Source of the DNA: Acidobacteriaceae bacterium
GTDB lineage: Bacteria; Acidobacteriota; Terriglobia; Terriglobales; Acidobacteriaceae
NCBI GenBank assembly: GCA_028283625.1
Contig: JAPWKG010000016.1
Location: forward strand, 24,365-88,364
Reading direction: 5' to 3'
DNA: 64,000 bases
In this document: positions 1 through 8,390 of the stretch, in pieces
How the letters are laid out: each line of letters begins with the position of its first letter
Position numbering within the stretch: position 1 is the first letter of the stretch
Translations under genes and position numbers: made by a program
The notes under the pieces: model-generated
What the model was told of the DNA's origin: nothing
Database searches by the model: none
The model's input: only the letters and a program-made list of their open reading frames with translations

Positions 1-1376
1 TCAACCCCCGTTGGGAACGCATTCACAATCAGTCGTCCAACCTTGGTTTCCAGTACATGCAGCAGGTCTGCATACTGCACCAGATCTTCCTCCGTAGCAA
101 ATACCGTTGCCGTCAGGTGGCCTTCCAGAGCCTGCGCAGCCTGCATCATCTGCGCTGCCGCGCCGCAATGTACCAGCAGCGTTACCGGCCCAAAGATCTC
201 TTCTGAGAGCGAGTGATCCGTAAGGAACGCCTCTGCCTTCACCTCAAGCAATGTACCCTGCGCCGCAAAGCCAGCTCCCGCCTCCGTGCCGACAGAAGTA
301 GCCAGAGAGCTCTTCGCCGAAACCGAGCGATCGAACACCTTCGCAATGCCTTCCGTCAGCAGATTGAACGAAGGGCTCTGCGTCACACTGGCGCGCAGTG
401 TTTTGGTAAAGTCTGCGGCCAGCGCTTCTTCCACGAACACCATTCCTGGCTTCGTGCAGAACTGTCCTCCGCCAAGCGTGAACGACTGATGCAGGCCTGT
501 CGCCAGCGCCTCGCTCTTTTCCTTCAACGCTCCCGGCAGAACAAAGACCGGGTTCGTGCTGCCCATCTCGGCATAAACCGGAATCGGCTCCTTGCGCGAA
601 GAGGCAAGGTCCATCAGCGCGCGTCCGCCGCGGAACGATCCCGTAAATCCAACCGCCTTCACCGCCGGGTGCTGCACCAGACGCGCACCCACTTCGTGGC
701 CTTCATCAAAGAGCAGCGAGAAGGTGCCCGCAGGAAAGCCAACCAGCTGCACCGCAGCGTTAATAATCTGCGCCACCAGCTCACCCGTACCAGGGTGCGC
801 TGGATGCGCTTTCACAATCACAGGATTTCCCGCAGCCAGCGCAGAGGCCGTATCGCCACCTGCCACAGAAAATGCCAGCGGGAAGTTGCTTGCTCCGAAG
901 ACCACTACCGGGCCCAGCGGGCGAAGCATGGAACGAATATCCGGCTTGGGCGGTGTGCGCATGGGGTCAGCGGTATCAATCCGCGCATTCACCCACGAGC
1001 CATCTTCCAGAACACCGGCAAACAAACGCAGCTGTCCGCTCGTGCGGGCAACCTCTCCCGTCAAACGCGGGCGCGGCAACGCTGTTTCCTGATTCGCGCG
1101 AACAATCAGTTGCTCGGCTGCGGCATCAATGCCATCCGCAATCGCACGCAACAACTTTGCACGTTCCATACCAGAGCTACGCGCGAACAGAGGCGCAGCT
1201 TCTACAGCGCCTGCCACGGCACGCTCAACGTCAGCGGCTGAAGCCGAAAAATACTCCGGCTCCAGCTTGCCGCCATCGGCAGGGGAATAGCCGTGGAAGC
1301 TGTTGCTGCCGCTCTCGGCCAAAGCTCCAGCTATCCACGAACGACCATGCAACTTCTCCACGGCTACACTTGCCAT
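1..1376 (-). CDS. 2-oxoglutarate semialdehyde dehydrogenase (aldehyde dehydrogenase family), C-terminus cut by window edge
   Basis: NAD(P)-dependent oxidation of 2-oxoglutarate semialdehyde to 2-oxoglutarate, the last step of hydroxyproline breakdown. Translating the minus strand gives a continuous frame starting MASVAVEKLHGRSW, with a good AAGGAG ribosome site before the ATG at 1376. Aldehyde dehydrogenase landmarks are visible: FTGSFRGG (cofactor loop, about residue 240) and GQFCTKPG with the catalytic Cys (about residue 303). The frame is still open at base 1 after ...LIVNAFPTG, so roughly the last 60-70 residues are missing. It is the most downstream visible gene of the operon, 15 bp after the deaminase gene. 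Substrate is inferred from this context; the family also contains other semialdehyde dehydrogenases. Confidence 0.88.
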   Translation of the reverse strand, partial: MASVAVEKLHGRSWIAGALAESGSNSFHGYSPADGGKLEPEYFSASAADVERAVAGAVEAAPLFARSSGMERAKLLRAIADGIDAAAEQLIVRANQETALPRPRLTGEVARTSGQLRLFAGVLEDGSWVNARIDTADPMRTPPKPDIRSMLRPLGPVVVFGASNFPLAFSVAGGDTASALAAGNPVIVKAHPAHPGTGELVAQIINAAVQLVGFPAGTFSLLFDEGHEVGARLVQHPAVKAVGFTGSFRGGRALMDLASSRKEPIPVYAEMGSTNPVFVLPGALKEKSEALATGLHQSFTLGGGQFCTKPGMVFVEEALAADFTKTLRASVTQSPSFNLLTEGIAKVFDRSVSAKSSLATSVGTEAGAGFAAQGTLLEVKAEAFLTDHSLSEEIFGPVTLLVHCGAAAQMMQAAQALEGHLTATVFATEEDLVQYADLLHVLETKVGRLIVNAFPTGV

Positions 1377-1391
1377 TTCACTTCTCCTTAC

Positions 1392-2312
1392 TTACACACC
1401 CGGAAACGGGGTCGACGTTACAGTGGGACGGTTCTTCAGAGCCTTGGAAAGCACAGCCTTCGTCTCTTCCAGCTCCGCACCCGTGATCTCAAGACGCGGT
1501 GCACGTACGGTAGCAGAACCCGTACCGGTCTCACCCTGCACCCACTTGATCAGCTGTACGAACTTCGGCACGGTGTCCAGACGGAGCAGCGGCAGGAACC
1601 AGTGATACAGCTCATAGGCTTCCTTACGCTTGCCTGCCAGCGCGAGCTCGAACAGCTCCACCGACTCCTTCGGGAACGCGTTCACCAAGCCAGCAACCCA
1701 ACCCGTAGCACCCGCGTCCACAGCCTCAACCAGAACATCGTCCACACCGACGAAGATCTTCAGACGATCACCCAGCAGCTCACGGATGTGCGATACGCGA
1801 CGAACATCCGCGCTCGACTCCTTGACCGCCTTCAGGTTCTCGAACTCGCCTGCCAGCTCGGCAATCTGCCAGGGCTGGAAGTCGGTCTTGTACGCAATCG
1901 GGTTGTTGTAGAGCATGCAGGGCAGCTTCGTCGCTTCCATGATGGCCACAACATGCGCCTTCATATCGCGCCAGTCTGCGGTGTACACATACGGCGGAAG
2001 CACCATCAGGCCGCTGCAACCTGCAGCCTCGGCATCCTTTGCCAGCTGCACAGCACCCTTGGTCGAAAGAGCGGAGATCGAAGCAACTACCGGCGTGCCG
2101 GTCTTCTCGGAAGCCTTGACGGCCGTCTTGAGAATGGCCACCTTCTCATCGTGCTCCAGCGTTGCGCCTTCGCCCAACGAGCCGAGCATCACCAGGCCCT
2201 TGCAGCCGTTTGCAAGCAGCCATTCGCAGTGCTTGGCCAGAAAAGCGTGATCGACGTCAAGGTTCGCGTCGAAAGGGGTCGTCATTGCAGGCATTACGCC
2301 AAACCAGTTCAT
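1392..2312 (-). CDS. DapA/NAL-superfamily aldolase-type protein, probable pyrroline-4-hydroxy-2-carboxylate deaminase
   Basis: A 306-residue (beta/alpha)8 Schiff-base enzyme of the dihydrodipicolinate synthase superfamily, normal length for the family. It starts MNWFGVMPAMTTPFD, with GSLGEG in the usual substrate-binding position and YNNP around residue 138 followed by LKAVKESS carrying the probable Schiff-base Lys. In hydroxyproline operons this member (LhpC/HypD type) deaminates and dehydrates pyrroline-4-hydroxy-2-carboxylate to 2-oxoglutarate semialdehyde. The start overlaps the stop of the upstream dehydrogenase subunit by 4 bp (ATGA), so translation is probably coupled. The neighbouring semialdehyde dehydrogenase uses the expected product. 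True lysine-pathway DapA is less likely in this operon. Confidence 0.85.
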   Translation of the reverse strand: MNWFGVMPAMTTPFDANLDVDHAFLAKHCEWLLANGCKGLVMLGSLGEGATLEHDEKVAILKTAVKASEKTGTPVVASISALSTKGAVQLAKDAEAAGCSGLMVLPPYVYTADWRDMKAHVVAIMEATKLPCMLYNNPIAYKTDFQPWQIAELAGEFENLKAVKESSADVRRVSHIRELLGDRLKIFVGVDDVLVEAVDAGATGWVAGLVNAFPKESVELFELALAGKRKEAYELYHWFLPLLRLDTVPKFVQLIKWVQGETGTGSATVRAPRLEITGAELEETKAVLSKALKNRPTVTSTPFPGV

Positions 2313-3634
2313 TGAATCTCCTGTAGTGCAGCAGAGTTAGAGTCAGTTCGAAGTTGCGGCTCAGAGCTAAGAGCCGAAATAGGGAGCGGAAAGATGGGAG
2401 GACGCACCGAAGCGTTCTTCCATCCGAAAAGTGCTTCGACCGCGGGACCGCAAACACGTCCCTGGCAGGGGCCCATACCGCAACGCTTCTGCAGCTTGGC
2501 ATCCGTCCAGGTGTTTTGCCCGTCGGCCAGCGCCTTAAGATCGCCGTAACAAACGTCTTCGCAACGGCAAACAATCGTGTCCTTGGCGGCCATCTGCAGC
2601 ACTTCTGTTCGAAGCCGGAACGCTTTCTCCATCGCGGCGCCAAAGCCACGCTCTGAGGCAACGCGCGCGGACAGCTTCTGCGCCTGCGCCGTAAGACCGA
2701 TCGCCATCAGACCAGCAGCTTCCCCCTGCAGCAGCGCAGCATCCACACCGGCTACCCCTGTGGGCTCTCCTGCGCAGAAGACGTGCTCTACGCTCGTACG
2801 CTGCAGCGCATCAACACGCACGCAACCGTCTTCAAGCGCGCAGCCCAGCAGCGCAGGCAGCTCAATGTTCGGTACCAGATGGAAGCCGCAGGCAAGTAGA
2901 TCGCAGTCCACCTCCCAGCGGCGCTTGCCATCGGTAAACTCAACCTTTTCCAGCTGGCCTGCGCCATACGCTGCCACCGGCCAGCTTCCTGTGCGATATG
3001 CAACACCGCGCAGCGAAGAGCGCAGAGAAAGACCTTGCAGAATCTTGCCCGGCCGCTTCAGTAACGCGGTGGCAAAGGAGACCAGCTGCGAGAGAGGAGC
3101 CTGCTCGCAGATCGACAGCACCTTCGCGCCGTCCTCCTGCAGATGCGCCGCAATGGCCATCAACAACGGCCCCGTCCCAGCAACTGCAACGCGCTTGCCG
3201 CGCACATCGTAACCGTTGCGCACGAGCGCCTGCAGACCACCTGCGCCAAAGACACCCGGCAACGTCCAGCCTGGGAAAGGAAGAAAACGTTCCCGCGCTC
3301 CGGTTGCAAGAATCAGCTTGTCATAGGCAAAGCGCTCGCCAACATTCTCCGCGTCGTTCCACGTTTCGAGCACGCCTTGCGCAAGCGCAGCCACAACACG
3401 GCGGCCGTGAAACAGCGTCGCACCGCTGGCAACAAACTTCCCCGTCTGCGCCTGCCGGGCAGCATCGGGCTTATGCTCATCGTCGTTCCATCCGCGCCGC
3501 CAGATCTGTCCACCTGCAGCCGGGTTCTCATCCAGAACGGCAACACGATGCCCACCCTGCGACGCCGCAGCGGCTGCAGCCATACCGGCCGGGCCCGCAC
3601 CCACAATCAAAACATCCCAGTGCTGGCTGCTCAT
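2309..3634 (-). CDS. FAD/NAD(P)-binding oxidoreductase with [2Fe-2S] tail, D-hydroxyproline dehydrogenase subunit (HcnB-like)
   Basis: 441 residues. The N-terminus has a Rossmann FAD motif (VGAGPAGMAAAAAASQGG) and a second nucleotide-binding motif near residue 150 (VAGTGPLLMAIAAHL). The C-terminus has a BFD-like iron-sulfur motif, CRCEDVC followed by CGMGPCQGRVC. This is the architecture of the HcnB/LhpF subunit of membrane-associated amine dehydrogenases. Together with the small ferredoxin-like subunit and the DAO-type subunit it should form the heterotrimer oxidising cis-4-hydroxy-D-proline to pyrroline-4-hydroxy-2-carboxylate. Both junctions are 4-bp ATGA overlaps, indicating tight coupling. 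A hydrogen cyanide synthase role is possible in principle for this architecture but is not favoured by the epimerase, deaminase and semialdehyde dehydrogenase neighbours. Confidence 0.85.
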   Translation of the reverse strand: MSSQHWDVLIVGAGPAGMAAAAAASQGGHRVAVLDENPAAGGQIWRRGWNDDEHKPDAARQAQTGKFVASGATLFHGRRVVAALAQGVLETWNDAENVGERFAYDKLILATGARERFLPFPGWTLPGVFGAGGLQALVRNGYDVRGKRVAVAGTGPLLMAIAAHLQEDGAKVLSICEQAPLSQLVSFATALLKRPGKILQGLSLRSSLRGVAYRTGSWPVAAYGAGQLEKVEFTDGKRRWEVDCDLLACGFHLVPNIELPALLGCALEDGCVRVDALQRTSVEHVFCAGEPTGVAGVDAALLQGEAAGLMAIGLTAQAQKLSARVASERGFGAAMEKAFRLRTEVLQMAAKDTIVCRCEDVCYGDLKALADGQNTWTDAKLQKRCGMGPCQGRVCGPAVEALFGWKNASVRPPIFPLPISALSSEPQLRTDSNSAALQEIQ

Positions 3635-3885
3635 TGCATCGTCTCCACAACCATGCCTTCACGGCATGGAATCTGACACGTCCGCCGGTGTGCCACGCCA
3701 TCGATCACAGCACGGCATTCAAAACAAATCCCCATGCCGCACAGCGCCGTACGCGGTTGCCCTGTCACCGAGCTTCTGCACGGCGCGTTGCTCTGCAGCA
3801 ACGCGGCACTCACCATCGCACCGGCTGGAACCGTCACAGGCATGCCGTTCACTTGCACGAGAACTTCTTTCCGCTTCTCAGGCAT
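3631..3885 (-). CDS. Small [2Fe-2S] ferredoxin-like subunit of D-hydroxyproline dehydrogenase (HcnA-like)
   Basis: 84 residues from MPEKRKEVLVQVNG. The frame stays open upstream, but this ATG has a GAGGAG site 9-10 bp before it and gives the normal size of the subunit. The cluster ligands are visible as APC near the middle, then CGMGICFEC and a final RTC, the plant-type 2Fe-2S pattern of HcnA/LhpE proteins. It overlaps the DAO subunit gene by 8 bp upstream and the FAD/NAD subunit gene by 4 bp downstream. Its role is electron transfer from the flavin subunits. Confidence 0.84.
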   Translation of the reverse strand: MPEKRKEVLVQVNGMPVTVPAGAMVSAALLQSNAPCRSSVTGQPRTALCGMGICFECRAVIDGVAHRRTCQIPCREGMVVETMQ

Positions 3886-4999
3886 GCGCAGACTCTCCTC
3901 GAAACACATGGGCAGGCAAAAACGGATCGCGATCAATCGCAGACTCACGCTGCAAGAGATGATCCGCAAGCAATCGAGCCGCAGCCGGTGAGTTCGTAAT
4001 ACCGAGCCCTTCAAAGCCCATCGCAAGAAACACCGTGGGGTCAGGCGTTGGTCCAATCAACGGCAGCTTGTTCGGCGTTGCCGCGCGAAATCCGGTCCAA
4101 ACGCGGATCGCGGAGAGATCGCGAATGCGTGGCATGTACTCACACGCCCGGTCAATCATCTGCTTCAAAATCTTGTTATCGACATCGTGCTCGGCGTCGC
4201 CGTACTGACGCGAAGAACCGATCAGCAGCTGCCCGGTCTGGCGCGGCTGCACGTTGAATGCAACCGAGTCGGCCGTAAGCTTATGCGCACTCTTCAAGTA
4301 GCCAAGCTCTACGAGCTGGTGATGTACAAACCCCGGGTAGCGATCCGTAATTACAAGGTGTCCCTTGCGCGGCTGCACCGTAATCCACGGCACAAGGCTC
4401 GTATCAACCCCGGTTGCAATCACGATGGAGCCGGCAGAAAGCGCACTGCCATCCTGCAAGCGAACGATACCCTTTGCCGCCTCCACAGGACGAACGCCGC
4501 GGATCAGCTTTGCGCCCAGAGCAATCGCCTCATCCAGAAAGTAGCGTGCAGCAGCCGGCGGATACACAACCGCATCCTCAGGCACTAATAGTCCACCTGC
4601 GAGCCCTTTGCGCAGCTCCGGCTCAGCCTGCGCCAGCGCTTTCTCATCGAGCACCTGCGAGGACACACCGATGCTTGTATAGGTCGCCTGCTTGGCATAA
4701 ACCTCCTGCATCTCCTCCCCGTCTGCGGCAACCCAAAGCGTTCCACGCTGCTCATACTCCACCGAATCGGGAAGCGCGGCACGCATCTTCTGCCACAGCT
4801 CGCGCCCGTAACGCGAAAGCGCAAGCTGTGCAGGCGAATCATCCATCACAACAACATGTCCCATACCCGCAGCGCTGGCCGCGCCACCCGGCACACGAGG
4901 CTCAACCACGCCTACGCGCAAGCCCGCACGCGCGCACTCCATCGCGCAGGCAGCTCCAACAATCCCAGCACCGAGTATCAGGACATCAAAGTGTTGCAT
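3878..4999 (-). CDS. DAO-family FAD-dependent oxidoreductase, catalytic subunit of D-hydroxyproline dehydrogenase (HcnC-like)
   Basis: 373 residues with an N-terminal dinucleotide-binding motif (LGAGIVGAACAMECARAG) and C-terminal FAD contacts around GFEGLGITNSPAAARLLADHLL, typical of D-amino acid oxidase/glycine oxidase-fold enzymes. In three-subunit hydroxyproline dehydrogenases this subunit carries the substrate site and oxidises cis-4-hydroxy-D-proline, passing electrons through the partner flavin/iron-sulfur subunits to the respiratory chain. Its ATG overlaps the epimerase stop codon by one base (TAATG) and its end overlaps the 2Fe-2S subunit start. Sarcosine or D-proline as substrate cannot be ruled out from sequence alone. 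Confidence 0.86.
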   Translation of the reverse strand: MQHFDVLILGAGIVGAACAMECARAGLRVGVVEPRVPGGAASAAGMGHVVVMDDSPAQLALSRYGRELWQKMRAALPDSVEYEQRGTLWVAADGEEMQEVYAKQATYTSIGVSSQVLDEKALAQAEPELRKGLAGGLLVPEDAVVYPPAAARYFLDEAIALGAKLIRGVRPVEAAKGIVRLQDGSALSAGSIVIATGVDTSLVPWITVQPRKGHLVITDRYPGFVHHQLVELGYLKSAHKLTADSVAFNVQPRQTGQLLIGSSRQYGDAEHDVDNKILKQMIDRACEYMPRIRDLSAIRVWTGFRAATPNKLPLIGPTPDPTVFLAMGFEGLGITNSPAAARLLADHLLQRESAIDRDPFLPAHVFRGESAHA

Positions 5000-5949
5000 T
5001 AGTACAAAATCCCGCCTCTGAACGGATCAGTCTCATCAAACAACAGCGTCGACTCGCCCGTAATCCAGGCCTTTCCCTGAATCGTCGGCAGTACACGATC
5101 GCCTACACCCTGCACCGTACCCACGAAATGCGTGCCGAGAATACTTTCCTGGCGCCACTGCTGGCCAACCTTCAGCACGCCGTCCGCATACAGGCATGCC
5201 ATCTTCGCGCTCGTGCCCGTACCGCACGGCGAGCGATCAAACGACGCCCCGGGGCACAGCACAAAGTTGCGGCTCGAGTTCTCCGCATGAACAGGCTTGC
5301 CGAAGAGCTCAATGTGATCGATGTACGCACCATCAGCACCCGTAACACCTGCACGCGCCAGACTCTCGCGGATCGCGTGCGATACCTGAACCAGCTGATG
5401 ACGATTTGCCAGCGTCAACTCGAACGGATGCGTACCAATCAGAAAGAACCAGTTCCCACCCCAGGCGATATCGCCCGTAAAGGTACCGAAGCCAGGAACC
5501 TCAACCGGAACCGCGCTCTTATAGCGATAGCTCTCTACGTTGCGCACGCGCACCGAGCCGTCATCAAGCAGCTCGGCTTCCACAATACCCACCGGCGTCT
5601 CAATCTTGTGACGCCCCGGCTGCAATCTGCCCAAATGCGCCAACGTCCGCACAACACCGATCGTGCCATGCCCACACATGCCCAGGTAACCGATGTCATT
5701 AAAGAAGATGACTCCGGTCACACACTCACGGTCCACCGGCTCACACAACAATGCACCGACAACCACCTCAGAACCGCGCGGCTCACAGCAAACACCGGCG
5801 CGAAACGAGTCAAACTGGCTGCGGAAAATCTCCAGCCGTTCCTGCATACTGCCTGATCCGAGATCAGGGCCTCCCTCGACCACAACACGGGTCGGCTCAC
5901 CCTCGGTATGCGAATCAATCACCCTTGCAGTACGGCACTCTGTCGGCAT
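4999..5949 (-). CDS. 4-hydroxyproline 2-epimerase (proline racemase family)
   Basis: 316 residues, normal for the proline racemase fold. The two catalytic cysteines are present: MCGHGTIG near residue 90 and SPCGTGTSAK near residue 240. The Cys/Cys pair marks an active epimerase or racemase, not the Thr/Cys dehydratase variants. The enzyme is expected to convert trans-4-hydroxy-L-proline to cis-4-hydroxy-D-proline, the substrate of the downstream dehydrogenase. It is the first gene of the operon; the ATG at 5949 follows an AT-rich upstream region with a palindrome at 5967-5980. The overall gene order matches Lhp/Hyp catabolic clusters. Confidence 0.92.
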   Translation of the reverse strand: MPTECRTARVIDSHTEGEPTRVVVEGGPDLGSGSMQERLEIFRSQFDSFRAGVCCEPRGSEVVVGALLCEPVDRECVTGVIFFNDIGYLGMCGHGTIGVVRTLAHLGRLQPGRHKIETPVGIVEAELLDDGSVRVRNVESYRYKSAVPVEVPGFGTFTGDIAWGGNWFFLIGTHPFELTLANRHQLVQVSHAIRESLARAGVTGADGAYIDHIELFGKPVHAENSSRNFVLCPGASFDRSPCGTGTSAKMACLYADGVLKVGQQWRQESILGTHFVGTVQGVGDRVLPTIQGKAWITGESTLLFDETDPFRGGILY

Positions 5950-5966
5950 GGGGCAATTGTAGACTA

Positions 5967-5980
5967 ATTTGGATACAAAT
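5967..5980. promoter_or_regulatory. Candidate operator of the hydroxyproline operon (inverted repeat ATTTG-N4-CAAAT)
   Basis: A 14-bp inverted repeat, ATTTGGATACAAAT, lies 17 bp upstream of the epimerase start in an AT-rich stretch. Short GTAT/ATAC-centred palindromes of this kind are typical targets of GntR/FadR-type regulators, which often control hydroxyproline genes. A related half-site (ATTGTA) is at about 5955-5960. No such regulator gene is in the window, so the assignment is inference only. Confidence 0.4.
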
Positions 5981-6194
5981 GAGAATCAGTTTCTTGCTAC
6001 GGTTTCATAAATTCTGAAATCAAGTGCTTTATCGGAACTTTCCACGGTTTGTTCTCAGTGGAATTGGCTAACAATCAGACCGTAAGAGCATCCAGTCCCT
6101 GCCCGCTTCCCTCATCGGGCGGATCACGTGACGAGCGCGCACATAGCAACGGCAAACCGCACCCTTTGCGAGAAAAACTACACACGCTTGACGG

Positions 6195-6211
6195 ACGATA
6201 ATAATTATCGT
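6195..6211. promoter_or_regulatory. PerR/Fur box, perfect 8-1-8 palindrome
   Basis: ACGATAATAATTATCGT is a perfect 17-bp inverted repeat. Its core (GATAATnATTATC) matches the 7-1-7 Fur/PerR operator type. It sits 14 bp upstream of the perR start, where bound repressor would block the promoter, so negative autoregulation is expected. Only this copy was noticed; no equally clear copy was seen before ahpC. Confidence 0.72.
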
Positions 6212-6224
6212 TCAATAGCAATTG

Positions 6225-6659
6225 ATGGAAATGGCCACAGACATCTTTCGCGATCTATGCCAGAAGCATGGCATCGCAATGACGCACCAGCGACAGGTGC
6301 TCTTCGAAACGCTGCAATCGATGTATGGCCATCCGTCGCCTGAAGACGTCTACGTGCGGGTGAAAGAAAAAGTACCCGCCATTTCGCTCGCTACGGTGTA
6401 CAAGAACATCCATCTTTTTGTGGATAGCGGGCTCCTACGCGAGGTGAGCGTGCATCATGGCACGCTGCGGGTGGAAACAAATCAGCACCCTCACCATCAC
6501 CTCATCTGCTCTGAGTGCAACCAGATTACGGACATCGATCAAGGGGAACTTGGATTTACCCCAGGCCGGACAAAACTGGCAAACGGGTTCAAAGTAGAGC
6601 GTTACGCTGTGGACGTCATCGGCATTTGCCCACAGTGCCAGGCAAAACAAACGAATTAG
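6225..6659 (+). CDS. perR: Fur-family peroxide stress repressor, PerR type
   Basis: About 144 residues: N-terminal winged helix (MTHQRQVLFETLQ... ATVYKNIHLF) and C-terminal metal/dimer domain (HHHLICSECNQITDID). Two CxxC pairs (CSEC and CPQC) make the structural zinc site. The residue after CSECNQIT is Asp, the PerR-type choice (Asp104 in Bacillus PerR; Fur has Glu), and the sensing His corresponds to GHPSPEDVY. This supports peroxide sensing. The start is uncertain: TTG 6222, ATG 6225 and ATG 6231 are all in frame and none has a strong ribosome site. The palindrome at 6195-6211 suggests autoregulation, and ahpC/ahpD downstream are natural targets. Confidence 0.88.
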   Translation: MEMATDIFRDLCQKHGIAMTHQRQVLFETLQSMYGHPSPEDVYVRVKEKVPAISLATVYKNIHLFVDSGLLREVSVHHGTLRVETNQHPHHHLICSECNQITDIDQGELGFTPGRTKLANGFKVERYAVDVIGICPQCQAKQTN

Positions 6660-6760
6660 CAACACGGTTTCTCGATATGTTCCTTCCGGTGGCTCATCGA
6701 ACGCGATGAATCGCACGGGCAATCTTTTCTCAAAATCACATTTTTCCAAGGAGTAAGTAC

Positions 6761-7297
6761 ATGCTGCAGATTGGCGATCAGTTCCCCGAGTTTTCCCTGT
6801 TGGCTACCGTCAGCCGCGACAACGCAAAGGCCTTTGAAACCATCACCAACGCCTCCTACGAAGGAAAGTGGAAGCTTTATTTCTTTTGGCCCAAGGACTT
6901 CACCTTTGTTTGTCCGACCGAGATTGCAGGCTTCGGCAAGCTGAACCAGGACTTCCAGGACCGCGACTGCCAGATCCTCGGTGGCTCGATCGACTCCGAG
7001 TTTGTTCACCTCGCATGGCGCAACAACCACGACGACCTCAAGGACCTCCCCTTCCCGATGCTCGCCGACGTCAAGCGTGAGCTTTGCGGCCAGCTCGGCA
7101 TCCTCGATGAAAAGAGCGGTGTTGCTCAGCGCGCCACCTTCCTCGTCGACCCGAACAACGAGATCCAGTTCATCTACGTCACCGCAGGCTCCGTAGGCCG
7201 CAACCCGCAGGAAGTTCTGCGCGTCCTCGATGCTCTGCAGACCGACGAGCTCTGCCCCTGCAACTGGCAGAAGGGCGAAGAGACCCTTAGCGTCTAA
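6761..7297 (+). CDS. ahpC: Alkyl hydroperoxide reductase AhpC (2-Cys peroxiredoxin)
   Basis: 178 residues of the AhpC/TSA family. The peroxidatic cysteine lies in FTFVCPTE (about residue 50) and the resolving cysteine near the C-terminus in ELCPCNW. It reduces hydrogen and alkyl peroxides in the cytoplasm. The ATG follows a clear AAGGAG site. The length and the ahpD gene 144 bp downstream match the actinobacterial-type system, in which AhpC is recycled by AhpD instead of AhpF. The perR gene immediately upstream suggests peroxide induction. Confidence 0.95.
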   Translation: MLQIGDQFPEFSLLATVSRDNAKAFETITNASYEGKWKLYFFWPKDFTFVCPTEIAGFGKLNQDFQDRDCQILGGSIDSEFVHLAWRNNHDDLKDLPFPMLADVKRELCGQLGILDEKSGVAQRATFLVDPNNEIQFIYVTAGSVGRNPQEVLRVLDALQTDELCPCNWQKGEETLSV

Positions 7298-7441
7298 CCT
7301 CCACGCGTCAAACGCTCTCGCAGCTTGCGTTTGAATGCCTTGTCTTCCGTGCGAGCAAAGTCGCCCCTGTTTCTTGCGCAGCGCCAGCAATCTGGCCTGC
7401 TTTGACACAGCGGCTTTCACAGCCGCGGAAGGGAACTACTG

Positions 7442-7987
7442 ATGTCTCTGGATACCCTGATCAACACACTTCCCGGCTATGCGAAGGACCTGAAGCTCAA
7501 CTTCTCCTCACTCGTCCGCCAGAACACCGAGCTGACAGCCCAGCAGCTCTGGGGCACCATTGTGGCCTCCGCCATTGCAACGCGCAACGCCGAGCTTACC
7601 GCCGCAGCCATCACCGAAGCTGCGACCGTGCTCTCGCCCGAAGCGCTTGAGGCCACCAAAGCAGCCGCGGCCATCATGGGGATGAACAACATCTACTACC
7701 GCTTCCATCACCTGACCGACAACCCGAAGTACGCTACGCTTCCCGCACGCCTGCGCATGAACGCCCTGCGCGGACACAACGTGGACCACAACGACTTCGA
7801 GCTCTGGTGCCTGGCGGTTTCCGCCGTCAACGCCTGCGGCAAGTGCGTCGCCTCGCACGAGAACGTGCTGCGTCAAAAGGGTGTGAGCGAAGAGCTCGTC
7901 AACGCCGCCATCCGCGTCACCTCCATCATTCACGCCATCGGCGTTGTGCTCGACAGCGAAAAGGCGATCCCTACCGTTACCGCATAA
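7442..7987 (+). CDS. ahpD: Alkylhydroperoxidase AhpD
   Basis: 181 residues, full length for AhpD. The redox centre is visible as VNACGKCVASHENVL: the CxxC pair with the downstream His of the AhpD proton-relay motif. AhpD is a thiol-disulfide adaptor that reduces AhpC and can itself decompose peroxides. The ATG is preceded by GGAAGGGAA. It forms a unit with perR-ahpC and is followed at once by a strong terminator. Confidence 0.94.
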   Translation: MSLDTLINTLPGYAKDLKLNFSSLVRQNTELTAQQLWGTIVASAIATRNAELTAAAITEAATVLSPEALEATKAAAAIMGMNNIYYRFHHLTDNPKYATLPARLRMNALRGHNVDHNDFELWCLAVSAVNACGKCVASHENVLRQKGVSEELVNAAIRVTSIIHAIGVVLDSEKAIPTVTA

Positions 7988-8002
7988 CTGTGGCAACAAA
8001 AG

Positions 8003-8040
8003 AAAACGCGGAGCAAGAGAACCCTCTTGCTCCGCGTTTT
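8003..8040 (+). terminator. Rho-independent terminator after ahpD
   Basis: A perfect 17-bp inverted repeat (arms 8003-8019 and 8024-8040, loop AACC) ends in a T run. It closes the perR-ahpC-ahpD unit and may also serve the convergent gene ending at 8058. Confidence 0.9.
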
Positions 8041-8057
8041 TATCTTCCAGTGACGCG

Positions 8058-8366
8058 TTAGTCCAGATCGAACTCGCGCAGCGGCTTACCGCTCAGCGGA
8101 GACTCTTTGGCCTTCTTCACCGCTTCGGCAAAACGCTTTTCCATCAAGTCATCCTTATTCTTTTCCGCCTGCATCGACTGCGCAAACAGAGAGTCACGAC
8201 GCGCGTCCTGTTCTTTGAGAGCGCGAGCCGCGGCGCCAAGATCCTCAAACGTACGCTTGCGCGGTGCAGCGGTGTGCGAAAGAACAGAACGGCTCACCGG
8301 GTCAATCTTCAACATGCCGCCGCACTCGGGGCACATCACTTCAAACGGTTGATCACTCAGTCCCAT
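8058..8366 (-). CDS. Hypothetical protein with a CPECGG zinc-ribbon-like motif
   Basis: 102 residues, start supported by GAGGAG eight bases upstream. The N-terminal CPECGG looks like half of a zinc knuckle; no second cysteine pair follows, so zinc binding would need a dimer. The rest is charged and probably helical (residues 40-95, rich in Lys, Glu and Ala). No family recognised. It lies convergent to ahpD and downstream of a small membrane protein gene on the same strand. Confidence 0.6.
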   Translation of the reverse strand: MGLSDQPFEVMCPECGGMLKIDPVSRSVLSHTAAPRKRTFEDLGAAARALKEQDARRDSLFAQSMQAEKNKDDLMEKRFAEAVKKAKESPLSGKPLREFDLD

Positions 8367-8390
8367 CGCACAAACTCCTCGACGGACATT

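Noticed and set aside
213..1241. Long plus-strand frame of 342 codons, rich in Arg/His/Gln
   Set aside because: Lies opposite the aldehyde dehydrogenase gene, which has the catalytic motifs and ribosome site.
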